From Qipengyuania spongiae (GTDB lineage: Bacteria; Pseudomonadota; Alphaproteobacteria; Sphingomonadales; Sphingomonadaceae), in contig NZ_CP092471.1 of NCBI RefSeq assembly GCF_026168555.1, forward strand, positions 2,428,501-2,492,500: a stretch of DNA of 64,000 nt, written 5' to 3'. Position numbers and translations under genes: made by a program. Each line of letters begins with the position of its first letter. Within the stretch, counting starts at the first letter, position 1. Below, piece after piece: positions 35,249 to 43,342 of this stretch. A model generated the notes under the pieces. That model was not told where the DNA came from and searched no databases. It saw only the letters and a list, made by a program, of their open reading frames with translations.

Positions 35249-36780
35249 CCCGTTAGGTCCCCCGACATTCCTTCGGCCAGTTCGCGCGCGATCGCTGCTC
35301 GGTCGATCTTGCCGTTCGGGTTGAGCGGCATCGTCTCGCGCCAGTGGATCTGCTGAGGTTGCATGAAATTCGGCAGTTCGCGCGCGAGCGTCGATTTGAG
35401 CGCCTCGGCGTCGCCGCTGCCGCGTACCACCAGATGGACCGCCTGGCCGAGCCGCTCGTCCGGCACGCCGAGCGCCACCGCCTCGGCCACCAGCCCGGTC
35501 GCACGCGCGACGTCCTCGATCTCTTGCGGGCTGATCCTATTGCCGGAGCTCTTGATCATCGCATCCCTGCGGCCGACAAAATGGAGCAGCCCTTCCGCAT
35601 CGCGGCGCACGCGATCGCCGGACCATACCGCCGTTCCCCCGCTCTCGCTGCCGCTAGGGGCGGCGCGGAAGCGCTCCGCCGTCCGCAAATCGTCCTGCCA
35701 ATAGCCCTGCGCCACCAGTGGTCCGCAATGGACTAGCTCCCCTTCCTCGCCGGTCGCGGCGATGGCGCCGTCATCGTTCACCACAAGGATCTCGGCGAAG
35801 GGAATAGCCGTCCCCATCGAGGTCGGATGACTGTCGACGAGATCGGGATCGAGGTAGGTCGAACGGAAGGCTTCGGTGAGCCCGTACATCGGAAAAATTC
35901 GCGATTGCGGGAGGATGCGTTGCAAGTCTCGCACCAGTTCGACGGTCAGTGCGCCACCGCTGTTCGTCACTCTCCGCATTGCCGCCACCGCCTCCTGCAG
36001 CCATTCGACTTCGCAAAGCTGGACCCAGAGCGGCGGGACGGCGGCGAGTGTCGTCACGCCGTGCCGCGCGCAGGCTTTCGGCACGTCACGCGGGAAGAGA
36101 TAGTCCAGCGGCACTACGCTTCCCCCGGCATACCAGGTCGAAAGAAGCTGGCTTTGCCCGTAATCGAAGGACAGCGGAAGAACGGCGAGCGTCACGTCGT
36201 CTGCCGCGAGGCCGAGATAATGCGCGACCGAAACCGCGCCCAGCCACATATTGGCGTGGCTCAGCATTACCCCCTTGGGCCTGCCGGTCGAACCGCTGGT
36301 GTAGAGGATCGCCGCCAGATCGTCCGGATCACGGTCCGATGGTTCCGGCATCGGGTCGCTGTCCGGCGCAAGAGCGAGCGCCACTTCCTCAGCGAACAAG
36401 CGGCAGGCGGCGGGTGCGTCGCCCTCCTCCAGCGTGGCGAGCCGCGCCCGCGTTCCGACCATTGCCGCCGCGCCGCTGTCGGCCAGGATATGCGCCACTT
36501 GCGCGCGCTTCAGCAGCGGATTGATCGGCACGTGGACGAGCCCCGCGCGGGCCGCAGCCAGCGGAAGCAGGCAGGTGATCTCGCCCTTTGCTGCCCAGCT
36601 GGCGACGCGAGCGCCCGGCTCGGCGACGCTCGAGAGCCATCCCGAAAGGTGCGCCAAACGCTCTCTTAACCGCTCATAGCTAACATTCTCGCCGCGCAGG
36701 ACCAGCGCTGTCGCACGCGGATCGCCTCTCTCGAGAAGATGGTCGAGCGGGCGTGCAACGGGGTCTGGCGAAAGGTTCAT
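35245..36780 (-). CDS. Acyl-CoA ligase (AMP-forming), exosortase-A-associated
   Basis: A 511-residue ANL-superfamily adenylating enzyme. Core motifs: ILYTSGSTGRPKGVM (about 158-172, ATP loop), MYGLTEAFRS (A5), SGDRVRRDAEG and the C-terminal catalytic lysine in NPNGKIDR. It should activate a carboxylic acid as an acyl-adenylate and pass it to CoA or to the carrier protein encoded nearby. Similarity is to the exosortase-A-associated ligase group, not to house-keeping FadD. The ATG at 36780 has no clear Shine-Dalgarno site and lies only 23 bases from the start of the divergent GNAT gene. Confidence 0.92.
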   Translation of the reverse strand: MNLSPDPVARPLDHLLERGDPRATALVLRGENVSYERLRERLAHLSGWLSSVAEPGARVASWAAKGEITCLLPLAAARAGLVHVPINPLLKRAQVAHILADSGAAAMVGTRARLATLEEGDAPAACRLFAEEVALALAPDSDPMPEPSDRDPDDLAAILYTSGSTGRPKGVMLSHANMWLGAVSVAHYLGLAADDVTLAVLPLSFDYGQSQLLSTWYAGGSVVPLDYLFPRDVPKACARHGVTTLAAVPPLWVQLCEVEWLQEAVAAMRRVTNSGGALTVELVRDLQRILPQSRIFPMYGLTEAFRSTYLDPDLVDSHPTSMGTAIPFAEILVVNDDGAIAATGEEGELVHCGPLVAQGYWQDDLRTAERFRAAPSGSESGGTAVWSGDRVRRDAEGLLHFVGRRDAMIKSSGNRISPQEIEDVARATGLVAEAVALGVPDERLGQAVHLVVRGSGDAEALKSTLARELPNFMQPQQIHWRETMPLNPNGKIDRAAIARELAEGMSGDLTG

Positions 36781-36803
36781 GGAAATGGGATGGCGGCCGA
36801 GTG

Positions 36804-37790
36804 ATGAATGCGATCAGCTATCACGACACGGTCGGCAAACTGCAAGCCCCCGATTTTGCGCCGCGCGGACCATTCGACGCTCTGGAATGGTATGCGCTGC
36901 TGGAGAAGCATGGCGCGCGGCCGGTGCTGGCGGAGGTTGGCAAAGGGGCAACGCGGTTGGTCCTGCCGCTAAGCGAAAGTAGCGACGGCATGGCCAGCCT
37001 GCGCCATCCTTTCGCCTTCGTCTGGCGGCCGCTGGCGCTTTCGGGCGAAGCGAGCGATGCCGCGCTCGTTTCGACCGCCCGCGCGCTTCGCGGCAGGACC
37101 CACCGGATCGTGCTGGACGCGCTACCCGGAGAGGATGCGACTGGCGAACGCCTCGCTGCCGCCTTTCGCAAGGCTGGCTGGATCGTCCGGCTTGAACAGA
37201 GCGACCAGAACCATGTCCTCGAGACCGGCGGGCGGAGTTTTGCCGAATACTGGGCGAGCCGGCCCGGACCACTGCGCACCACTGTGAAGCGAAAGGCGAA
37301 GAAGGTCGAGATCGCGATTGCCGAACATTTCGATCCGGACATCTGGGCCGAATACCGACGGATCTACGACCTCAGCTGGAAGACCCGGGAAGCGGATATC
37401 GCGTTGCTCGAGGATTTCGCGCGACAGGAAGCCGCCGCGGGGCACCTGCGCCTCGGTATCGCCCGGCTCGGGGAAACCCCAGTCGCTGCGCAGTTATGGA
37501 GCGTGCAGGACGGCACCGCCTATATTCACAAGCTCGCCCATGACGAGGCTTTCCGGCACCTGTCCGCCGGCACGACGCTGAGTGCCGCTCTGTTCGAGCA
37601 TGTCATCGATCGCGACAGGGTGCGGCTCATCGATTTCGGAACGGGCGGCGATGCTTACAAACGCGACTGGATGGAGCGCGTCCGCGCCCGCCACACTCTC
37701 ACTTGCGTCGATCCGCGGCAGTGGCGCGGGCTGCGCTTCCTTTTGCGCAAGGCCGCGGCTCGCCTTGCGCGTCCGCGGAGGCAAGGCTAA
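36804..37790 (+). CDS. GNAT/FemAB-like N-acyltransferase, exosortase-A-associated
   Basis: A 328-residue protein with the double-GNAT architecture of the CelD/FemAB-like acetyltransferase group. Second-half landmarks are FAEYWASRPGPLRTTVKRKAKK (about 150-171), GETPVAAQLW and IHKLAHDEAFRHLSAGT, followed by IDFGTGGDAYKRDW near the end, a typical closing motif. It could use the acyl carrier protein product encoded just downstream to acylate an amine, perhaps one released by the PLP decarboxylase (inference). ATG at 36804 with a GTG directly before it; ribosome site weak. First gene of the rightward half of the acyl module. Confidence 0.82.
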   Translation: MNAISYHDTVGKLQAPDFAPRGPFDALEWYALLEKHGARPVLAEVGKGATRLVLPLSESSDGMASLRHPFAFVWRPLALSGEASDAALVSTARALRGRTHRIVLDALPGEDATGERLAAAFRKAGWIVRLEQSDQNHVLETGGRSFAEYWASRPGPLRTTVKRKAKKVEIAIAEHFDPDIWAEYRRIYDLSWKTREADIALLEDFARQEAAAGHLRLGIARLGETPVAAQLWSVQDGTAYIHKLAHDEAFRHLSAGTTLSAALFEHVIDRDRVRLIDFGTGGDAYKRDWMERVRARHTLTCVDPRQWRGLRFLLRKAAARLARPRRQG

Positions 37791-37824
37791 GTCGCGCAAA
37801 TCGCGAACCTAACCGAGAACGATC

Positions 37825-38133
37825 ATGCAGACCGCTCAGTCCACGGCAGGCACCAAGGCTACCGGCCCGAGCCGGATGGAACTCGATACGACGCTCAAGG
37901 CCATCCTGCGCGACGTTCTCGGGCTCGGTGAGGACCAGGTTGCCGCGTTCGACGCCGATACCGGGTTGTTCGGCCATCTGCCCGAACTCGATTCCATGGC
38001 TGTCGCGGGCCTCCTGACGGAGATGGAAGATCGCCTCGACATCCTGATCGAGGACGAGGACGTCGACGGCGAAATGCTCGAGACCTATGGCGGCCTCCTC
38101 GCCTTCGCCGAAGCCAAGACGGTCGAGACCTGA
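37825..38133 (+). CDS. Acyl carrier protein, exosortase-A-associated
   Basis: A 102-residue carrier protein. The phosphopantetheine serine is S57 in PELDSMAV, with the helix around it acidic as usual. An N-terminal extension of about 17 residues precedes the four-helix core. It is not the fatty-acid ACP (no fab genes nearby) but a dedicated carrier of the XrtA-associated module, likely loaded by the acyl-CoA ligase encoded on the other strand. ATG at 37825, 34 bases after the GNAT gene; the hydrolase 2 gene follows after 8 bases. Confidence 0.9.
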   Translation: MQTAQSTAGTKATGPSRMELDTTLKAILRDVLGLGEDQVAAFDADTGLFGHLPELDSMAVAGLLTEMEDRLDILIEDEDVDGEMLETYGGLLAFAEAKTVET

Positions 38134-38141
38134 GCGGACCC

Positions 38142-38822
38142 ATGTTCGTCGAATGGCCGGCACCCCTGCCCGGTGGCGGGGTGTCCGGAGAAATGGCGTT
38201 GACGTTCGACCGGGGGCACGAGAGGCGCCTGCTGGTCGTGCCGCCGCTGTTCGAGGAACATAACAAGCTTCGCCGGCAACTCATTGCGATTATGCGGAAT
38301 CTCGACCGTGCGGGGTACGACGTCGTGCTGCCGGACCTGCCTGGCCTGAACGAGAGCGGTGAGCCGCTGGAACGCCAGACCCTGACCGGCTGGCACCACG
38401 CCATTAATGTTGCCGCGACGCATTTCGGTGCCACCCACGCCTTCGCCATTCGCAGCGCTGCGTTGCTGCTTCCCGAGCGGCTTCCGGCGGTGATCCATGC
38501 GCCGCACAAGGGCGCGCCGCTCCTGCGCGGCATGGTCCGCGCGAGAACGATCGCCGCGCGCGAGGCGGGTCGCGAAGAGAGGGCGGCTGATCTGCTCGAG
38601 ATGGGACGCGAGAGCGGGCTCGATCTGGCAGGGTGGTCACTCGGTCCGCAGATGATCCGGGACCTCGAAAAAGCGGATTGTCGCATCCTTGATACCGATC
38701 GAATGATCGACCCAGCCGAAATCGGCGGTGCCCCACTCTGGTTGCGCGCCGAACCGGGCGAGGATGCCTCGCAGGCCGCCGCGCTGGCGGGAATCATCGC
38801 GGCTATCATGGGCTCGCCTTGA
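38142..38822 (+). CDS. Alpha/beta hydrolase, exosortase-A-associated hydrolase 2
   Basis: A 226-residue alpha/beta-hydrolase-like protein of the exosortase-A-associated hydrolase 2 group; the N-terminal VVPPLFEEHNKLRRQL (about 31-46) is diagnostic. The usual nucleophile elbow GxSxG is replaced by FAIRSAALL (about 104-112), so it is uncertain whether it hydrolyses anything. It may act as an acyltransferase or thioesterase on the carrier-protein-bound product. Its TGA stop shares one base with the ATG of hydrolase 1 (TGATG), so the two are coupled. Confidence 0.85.
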   Translation: MFVEWPAPLPGGGVSGEMALTFDRGHERRLLVVPPLFEEHNKLRRQLIAIMRNLDRAGYDVVLPDLPGLNESGEPLERQTLTGWHHAINVAATHFGATHAFAIRSAALLLPERLPAVIHAPHKGAPLLRGMVRARTIAAREAGREERAADLLEMGRESGLDLAGWSLGPQMIRDLEKADCRILDTDRMIDPAEIGGAPLWLRAEPGEDASQAAALAGIIAAIMGSP

Positions 38823-39616
38823 TGAGCCGCTTTCACCTGACCTTCCCGTGCGAGGGTGACAATCTGGCCGGTACGCTAGACACGGCTCCGGCCGCTTCCG
38901 GTCTTCTAATTGTGACTGGAGGCAACGAAATTCGCAGCGGCGCCTTTCGCGGCCAGGCACGCTTGGCCTCCGAAATCGCCAGAGCAGGCTTTCCGGTCTT
39001 TCGCTACGACCGGCGCGGCGTGGGCGATAGCGAGGGCGAAAACCGCGGCTTTCGCCACAGCGCTGCCGACATCCGCGCAGCTTTCGCCAGCTTTCGCGTC
39101 GTAGCGCCGCAGGTCGAGCGTGTGGTCGGCTTCGGCAATTGCGACGCGGCGTCCGCCTTGATGCTCGCACAGGGTGCGGGCTGCGACGCGCTCGTCCTCA
39201 GCAACCCATGGACTATCGAGGGGCCCGACGAGGGCAGTCCTACGGACGCAAGTGCCCTGCCCCCGGCTGCAATCCGCGCACGCTATCTGGCGAAGTTGAA
39301 GAAACCACGCGAGGTCCTGCGACTTGTCTCGGGTGGCGTGAATTACCGCAAACTGTTTCGCGGACTGGCCCGGGCCGCGGGTCCGAAAGAGCAGACAAGT
39401 TCCCTCGCCGTGGAACTGGGCAACGGCCTCGATGCGTTCTCGGGTCCGGTCCGTATCCTGCTGGCCGATAACGATAGAACCGCCCAGGTCTTCGCCGATC
39501 AATGGCCCCCGGGCGATAGCCGGATCGTCAGCTGTCCCAACGCAGGCCACGCATACGTGGAGCCGGACGCGAATGAATGGCTGCGCGAACAACTGCTCGC
39601 CGCCTTGCGAGGCTAG
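38822..39616 (+). CDS. Alpha/beta hydrolase, exosortase-A-associated hydrolase 1
   Basis: A 264-residue alpha/beta hydrolase of the exosortase-A-associated hydrolase 1 group. IVTGGNEIRSGAFRGQARLA (about 31-50) and YDRRGVGDSEGENRGF (about 61-76) are its markers. The nucleophile position reads GFGNCDAASAL, that is a cysteine instead of serine (C104). The final histidine is in NAGHAYVE. A Cys nucleophile suggests acyl transfer or thioester chemistry. The stop codon TAG lies in a CTAG that is also the stop of the convergent RNA methyltransferase gene. Confidence 0.87.
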   Translation: MSRFHLTFPCEGDNLAGTLDTAPAASGLLIVTGGNEIRSGAFRGQARLASEIARAGFPVFRYDRRGVGDSEGENRGFRHSAADIRAAFASFRVVAPQVERVVGFGNCDAASALMLAQGAGCDALVLSNPWTIEGPDEGSPTDASALPPAAIRARYLAKLKKPREVLRLVSGGVNYRKLFRGLARAAGPKEQTSSLAVELGNGLDAFSGPVRILLADNDRTAQVFADQWPPGDSRIVSCPNAGHAYVEPDANEWLREQLLAALRG

Positions 39617-40824
39617 CGAAGGAACAGGCTGGTCAGCTCGACGTGGGTCGACCACCGGAACTGACCGACCGGACGCAGAATCTCGAGCCGGAACCCCGCG
39701 TCGACGAGGGTGCGGGCATCGCGCGCCCAGCTTGACGGATTGCAACTGATGTAGCCGACACGCTCGACCTTGCTCGCGGCGATCTCCCGGATCTGGTCGC
39801 GCGCACCAGCCCGAGGTGGATCGAGAAGCACGGCTTCGAAACGGTTCAATTCATCGGGCTGGAGTGGTGCGCGGAACAGATCGCGATGCAGGGCGGACAC
39901 TCTGCGCGCATGGCGATTGGCAGCGGCGAGGCAGGCCAGATGGGCATCACGCGCAGCCTCGACCGCCAGAACCCGGGTTTCGGGCGTCAACGCAAATGCG
40001 AAGGTCCCCAGCCCGGCGAAGAGATCTGCGACCGTTGCGGCCTCGCCGAGGAACGACCGCGCATCGGCTACCAGTGCTTGTTCACCATCGAGCGTGGGTT
40101 GGAGGAAGGCAGCGGGCGGCAGCGCTACGGGAACACCTGAGAGCGAGACGGTTACCGGCTGCGGCTCCCACAGATTTTCCGGCCCGAAGCCCTGATCGAG
40201 AGACAGACGCGCGAGGTTCTGCTCGCGCGCAAAGTCGAGCATTGTCTCCGTCGGACCGAGACCGTCGAGTTCCAGTCCGGAAATCGCCACATCGACGCCT
40301 TGGTCCGCAAGGGTCAGCGCTACATCGACCGGACGCTTGCCTGCCGCCCCGGCGAGCGCCTTTCGCAAGGGAATCACGAGATCGAACAGTTCGGGTCGCA
40401 TGACCGGGCATTCGGTGATGTCGATGATGCGGTGAGAGCCGGCTTCGCGAAAGCCCAGGACGACTCCTGCCCCGGTTCTCAACCCATGCAGTGTTGCGCG
40501 GCGGCGGCTCCGCGGGGGTGAGAGATGCGTGGGAAGAAGCTTCCCTATGGCGATTTCCTGCGATGCGGCGGCATGGGTCACCCGATCGGTGACGTACTGG
40601 CGCAGTGCATCCTCGTCCGCATGTTGAAGCTGACAGCCCCCGCAGCGCGCAAAATGGCGGCATGGGGGATCAACATGGTGGGGACCTCTCTGCAACTTCC
40701 CCTCGGCAAGGATGATATCGCCGGGCACCCCGCCTGCCACATGGCGACCGGACGCGGTGACGCCATCCCCCTTGGCGGCGATGCGGACGACCGGCTCGGC
40801 GCCTTGCTGGTGGATTTCACTCAC
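39613..40824 (-). CDS. rlmD: 23S rRNA (uracil-C5)-methyltransferase, RlmD/RumA family
   Basis: A 403-residue class I RNA methyltransferase that makes 5-methyluridine in 23S rRNA (U1939 in E. coli). The N-terminal iron-sulfur ligands are C-x5-C-x2-C in CRHFARCGGC plus the cysteine of TECPVM; the SAM motif is VADLFAGLGTFA; the catalytic cysteine is in GYISCNPSSW, preceded by LLDPPRAGA. The N-terminal TRAM domain is short. The start is a GTG at 40824 overlapping the nnr stop as GTGA. It converges with hydrolase 1 with four shared bases. Confidence 0.92.
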   Translation of the reverse strand: MSEIHQQGAEPVVRIAAKGDGVTASGRHVAGGVPGDIILAEGKLQRGPHHVDPPCRHFARCGGCQLQHADEDALRQYVTDRVTHAAASQEIAIGKLLPTHLSPPRSRRRATLHGLRTGAGVVLGFREAGSHRIIDITECPVMRPELFDLVIPLRKALAGAAGKRPVDVALTLADQGVDVAISGLELDGLGPTETMLDFAREQNLARLSLDQGFGPENLWEPQPVTVSLSGVPVALPPAAFLQPTLDGEQALVADARSFLGEAATVADLFAGLGTFAFALTPETRVLAVEAARDAHLACLAAANRHARRVSALHRDLFRAPLQPDELNRFEAVLLDPPRAGARDQIREIAASKVERVGYISCNPSSWARDARTLVDAGFRLEILRPVGQFRWSTHVELTSLFLR

Positions 40825-42212
40825 AGGAACAAGGCCAGCGCGGCCCGCACTGCGTCTGCAAGCTGGCCGGCCGTGAAGGAAGGGCCCGCGAGGCGCGACG
40901 CTTCCTGATGAAGCCAGACCGCCTCTTGCGTCGCGCCGACTGCATCTCCGGTGACGGCAAGCCGCGCCGCGATCATGCCGGCGAGCACATCGCCCGATCC
41001 GGCGACCGAAAGCCAGCTTGATCCCTGCGGGAAATAGACCACGCCGCCCTGCGCCGGGGCGAGCAGCGTATCTGGTCCTTTCGCGAGCACCGTGAGGCCG
41101 GTGGCATCGCGAAGTCCGATCGCGCGGTCGCGCTTGTCAGTCGCGGTAATGTCGAAAGTTTCGCAGAGCTTCGCCAGTTCGCCGTCATGTGGAGTGACCA
41201 CCATCTTCGCAGGATCTGCGCCGTCGAGCATCGCCCGGTCGAGCAGATGCAGCGCGTCGGCGTCCAGAACCAGATTGTGGCCCGAGTTCAAAGCAGCGCG
41301 AAGCCTGTCTCGTGCTTCGGAACCGCGCCCCAGACCGGGGCCTATCAGCACGGCACCGATCCGTTCGTCGTCAAGCGCCTCGCCCAGAGCGCCATCTTCA
41401 ATTACCAGTTCGGCCGGAGCGTCCGGATGCGAGTGGTCGCTGAACAGCTTCACGTAACCCGCGCCTGCATGCATTGCCGCGAGCGAGGAAAGCAGCGGCG
41501 CGCCCGGCATTTCGCCCGCGACAACGGCAACCAAGCCGCGCGTGTATTTTTGGCTGTCCGGTTCCGGCGGATGAATGCGCGGGCGTTCGGATAAACGTTC
41601 GGCCGGGTCTTTCAGGTCTAGCCCGATCGGGACAAGTCGCGTGTTGCCCATGTCAGCGCGCGCGGGCATGAGGAAATGCGCGCGCTTCCACGCTCCTAGA
41701 GCGAGCGTGTGATCGTATCTGTGAGAAGCGCCGAGCCATTCCCCGCTATCGGCAAAAATCCCGCTCGGCACATCAATTGCGATGCGAATCGAATGACTTG
41801 GACACGCGAGTTCGAGCAGTTTCGCGAACTCGCCCTCCACCTTCCGCGAGAGGCCGTAGCCGAACAGGCAATCGACCAGCACCTCGCCGCTTGAAGACAC
41901 GAGGGTTTTTGCGATTTCCCCCGAAAAGCCGTCGCGAGCCCTGCGCGCCGTTTCGCTCGCAGGCTCTACCGGAGCGACGACGGTGACGGTGAGGCCTCTC
42001 CGTTGCAGCGTTTCGGCGATCACATATCCGTCGCCGCCATTATTGCCCGGACCGCAAAGCACTGTAACGGCGCGCCCCGCCGCGATTCGCCAAATCCAGT
42101 CCGCAGCACCCCCGCCCGCTCGCTGCATGAGCTGCCATTCGGAAACACCGCTATCCATGGCAGCACGCTCCGCAGCGCGCATCTCCTCGACCGACAGGAC
42201 ATGATCAGTCAT
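40821..42212 (-). CDS. nnr: Bifunctional NAD(P)H-hydrate epimerase / dehydratase
   Basis: A 463-residue repair enzyme that converts damaged hydrated NAD(P)H back to the normal cofactor. The N-terminal epimerase half (about 1-205) has CGPGNNGGDGYV and DCLFGYG; the C-terminal ATP-dependent dehydratase half (about 220-463) has GPGLGRG, VVTPHDGELAKL and the catalytic GSGDVLAGMI. Length is normal for the fused form. The start at 42212 (MTDHVLSVEEM) overlaps the end of the small lipoprotein gene by 8 bases, so the two are coupled. Confidence 0.95.
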   Translation of the reverse strand: MTDHVLSVEEMRAAERAAMDSGVSEWQLMQRAGGGAADWIWRIAAGRAVTVLCGPGNNGGDGYVIAETLQRRGLTVTVVAPVEPASETARRARDGFSGEIAKTLVSSSGEVLVDCLFGYGLSRKVEGEFAKLLELACPSHSIRIAIDVPSGIFADSGEWLGASHRYDHTLALGAWKRAHFLMPARADMGNTRLVPIGLDLKDPAERLSERPRIHPPEPDSQKYTRGLVAVVAGEMPGAPLLSSLAAMHAGAGYVKLFSDHSHPDAPAELVIEDGALGEALDDERIGAVLIGPGLGRGSEARDRLRAALNSGHNLVLDADALHLLDRAMLDGADPAKMVVTPHDGELAKLCETFDITATDKRDRAIGLRDATGLTVLAKGPDTLLAPAQGGVVYFPQGSSWLSVAGSGDVLAGMIAARLAVTGDAVGATQEAVWLHQEASRLAGPSFTAGQLADAVRAALALFL

Positions 42213-42561
42213 TGCCCTTCTCCTGCGAGCCGGAGGATGGCACAGCGTAGCGATCACGACCGACTGCAAATGTGATGCGTTCCCCGCCGGCGTCCTCGCT
42301 CGCGATCAATTCGTCGGCGCCGTCAGTGACCTCGAACGCGCCGTCCGGACTGGTGATAAAGCGGCGGAAACCGCCGTCGGGGTGATGGATAATGAATTCT
42401 CCGCCATTTCCGACTTTCTCAACCGTGCAGGAAGTTTCGAATGCCTGCGTCCCATCGAGCGCGCAGTCGATCTTCTGCCCGGCCGGTGCCGCCTTGGCAT
42501 CTGGCGATTGAGAACATCCCGCGAGAGCCGCGAGCGCAAGGGGGAGAGAAAGTGTCCGCAT
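42205..42561 (-). CDS. Small putative lipoprotein
   Basis: A 118-residue protein with a lipoprotein signal (MRTLSLPLALAALAGC, lipobox LAGC, acylated C16). The mature part has two cysteines (DCALDG, ETSCTVEK) that may form a disulfide and a repeat of short strands with HHPDGGFRRFITSPDGAFEV and GRDRYAVP. It belongs to no family I can name; similar small lipoproteins are common in sphingomonads. The end overlaps nnr by 8 bases, and 52 bases separate it from the N-formylglutamate amidohydrolase-like gene upstream. Confidence 0.82.
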   Translation of the reverse strand: MRTLSLPLALAALAGCSQSPDAKAAPAGQKIDCALDGTQAFETSCTVEKVGNGGEFIIHHPDGGFRRFITSPDGAFEVTDGADELIASEDAGGERITFAVGRDRYAVPSSGSQEKGND

Positions 42562-42613
42562 GGTTCGCGCGGCTGCCACGCCAGCGCCCGCGCCGCAAGA
42601 TCGCCGAACGCGA

Positions 42614-43342
42614 TCAGGCGCTTTCGAGCGCGAGCAGGGTTCGTCCCGCAATGTCAGCGACCATCGTTGCCCAGCGCGCTTGGCCGGCTTCCGTGGCGAT
42701 CTGGTCGTTGCGTATTTCGATGGTCAGGTAGGGAAGACCACGAGCCTCGGCATGACGGTCCATCGTCGCATTGAGCTGCTTGCCGGAATAGGGCTCATTG
42801 TCGCCTACGGTGAGACCCTGTTCGCCGAAAAGGCGAATGGCATGTTGCGCGGCGCGGTCATCCTGATTGTAGAGAAGCGCGACTTCCCACGGACGTGCTT
42901 CCTCGCTCGTTCTCAGCTTCGGCGTGAAACTGTGAATCGCGACCAACATTCGAGGCCGAATGTCGTCGATCATCCGCGAAAGAGCATCGTGATAGGGGCG
43001 GTGGAAGCGGTTCAGACGCATCGCGACATCCGCGCCGATGTTACCGGCGATCAGATGCCCGTCGCTTTCCGTCGGGACCACGGCCCGCTCGTCTTCCTTG
43101 CGATGCAGGTCGCACACGAGGCGGCTGACAGTCGCGATGTGAGCGGGAATCCCATGTCGGCGAGCGATGCGGTCGGCCACACCCTCCACTCCGATATCGA
43201 CCGCAATATGCGTATCGAGCAGCGACCGCTCGATGCCGAGTTCGATGTTCGGCGGAACGAAGTTCGAAGCGTGATCCGCAACGCAGAGAATATCGCTCGA
43301 ACCGGACTGGCCGATCTGCCTGTAAGGCTTGCCATCGATCAT
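42614..43342 (-). CDS. N-formylglutamate amidohydrolase family protein
   Basis: A 242-residue putative metal-dependent amidohydrolase of the FGase family. It shows CVADHASNFVP (about 20-30), NRFHRPYHDALSRMI (about 110-124), VAIHSFTPKL and TIEIRNDQI, the family landmarks with the probable metal ligands. The classical role is hydrolysis of N-formyl-L-glutamate in histidine breakdown, but no hut genes are nearby, so the substrate is open. The start at 43342 overlaps the ispE stop by four bases. Confidence 0.88.
   Translation of the reverse strand: MIDGKPYRQIGQSGSSDILCVADHASNFVPPNIELGIERSLLDTHIAVDIGVEGVADRIARRHGIPAHIATVSRLVCDLHRKEDERAVVPTESDGHLIAGNIGADVAMRLNRFHRPYHDALSRMIDDIRPRMLVAIHSFTPKLRTSEEARPWEVALLYNQDDRAAQHAIRLFGEQGLTVGDNEPYSGKQLNATMDRHAEARGLPYLTIEIRNDQIATEAGQARWATMVADIAGRTLLALESA

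Noticed and set aside
20405..39616. PEP-CTERM substrate proteins of exosortase A
   Set aside because: No encoded protein in the window ends with the VPEP-hydrophobic-basic tail; substrates must be elsewhere.
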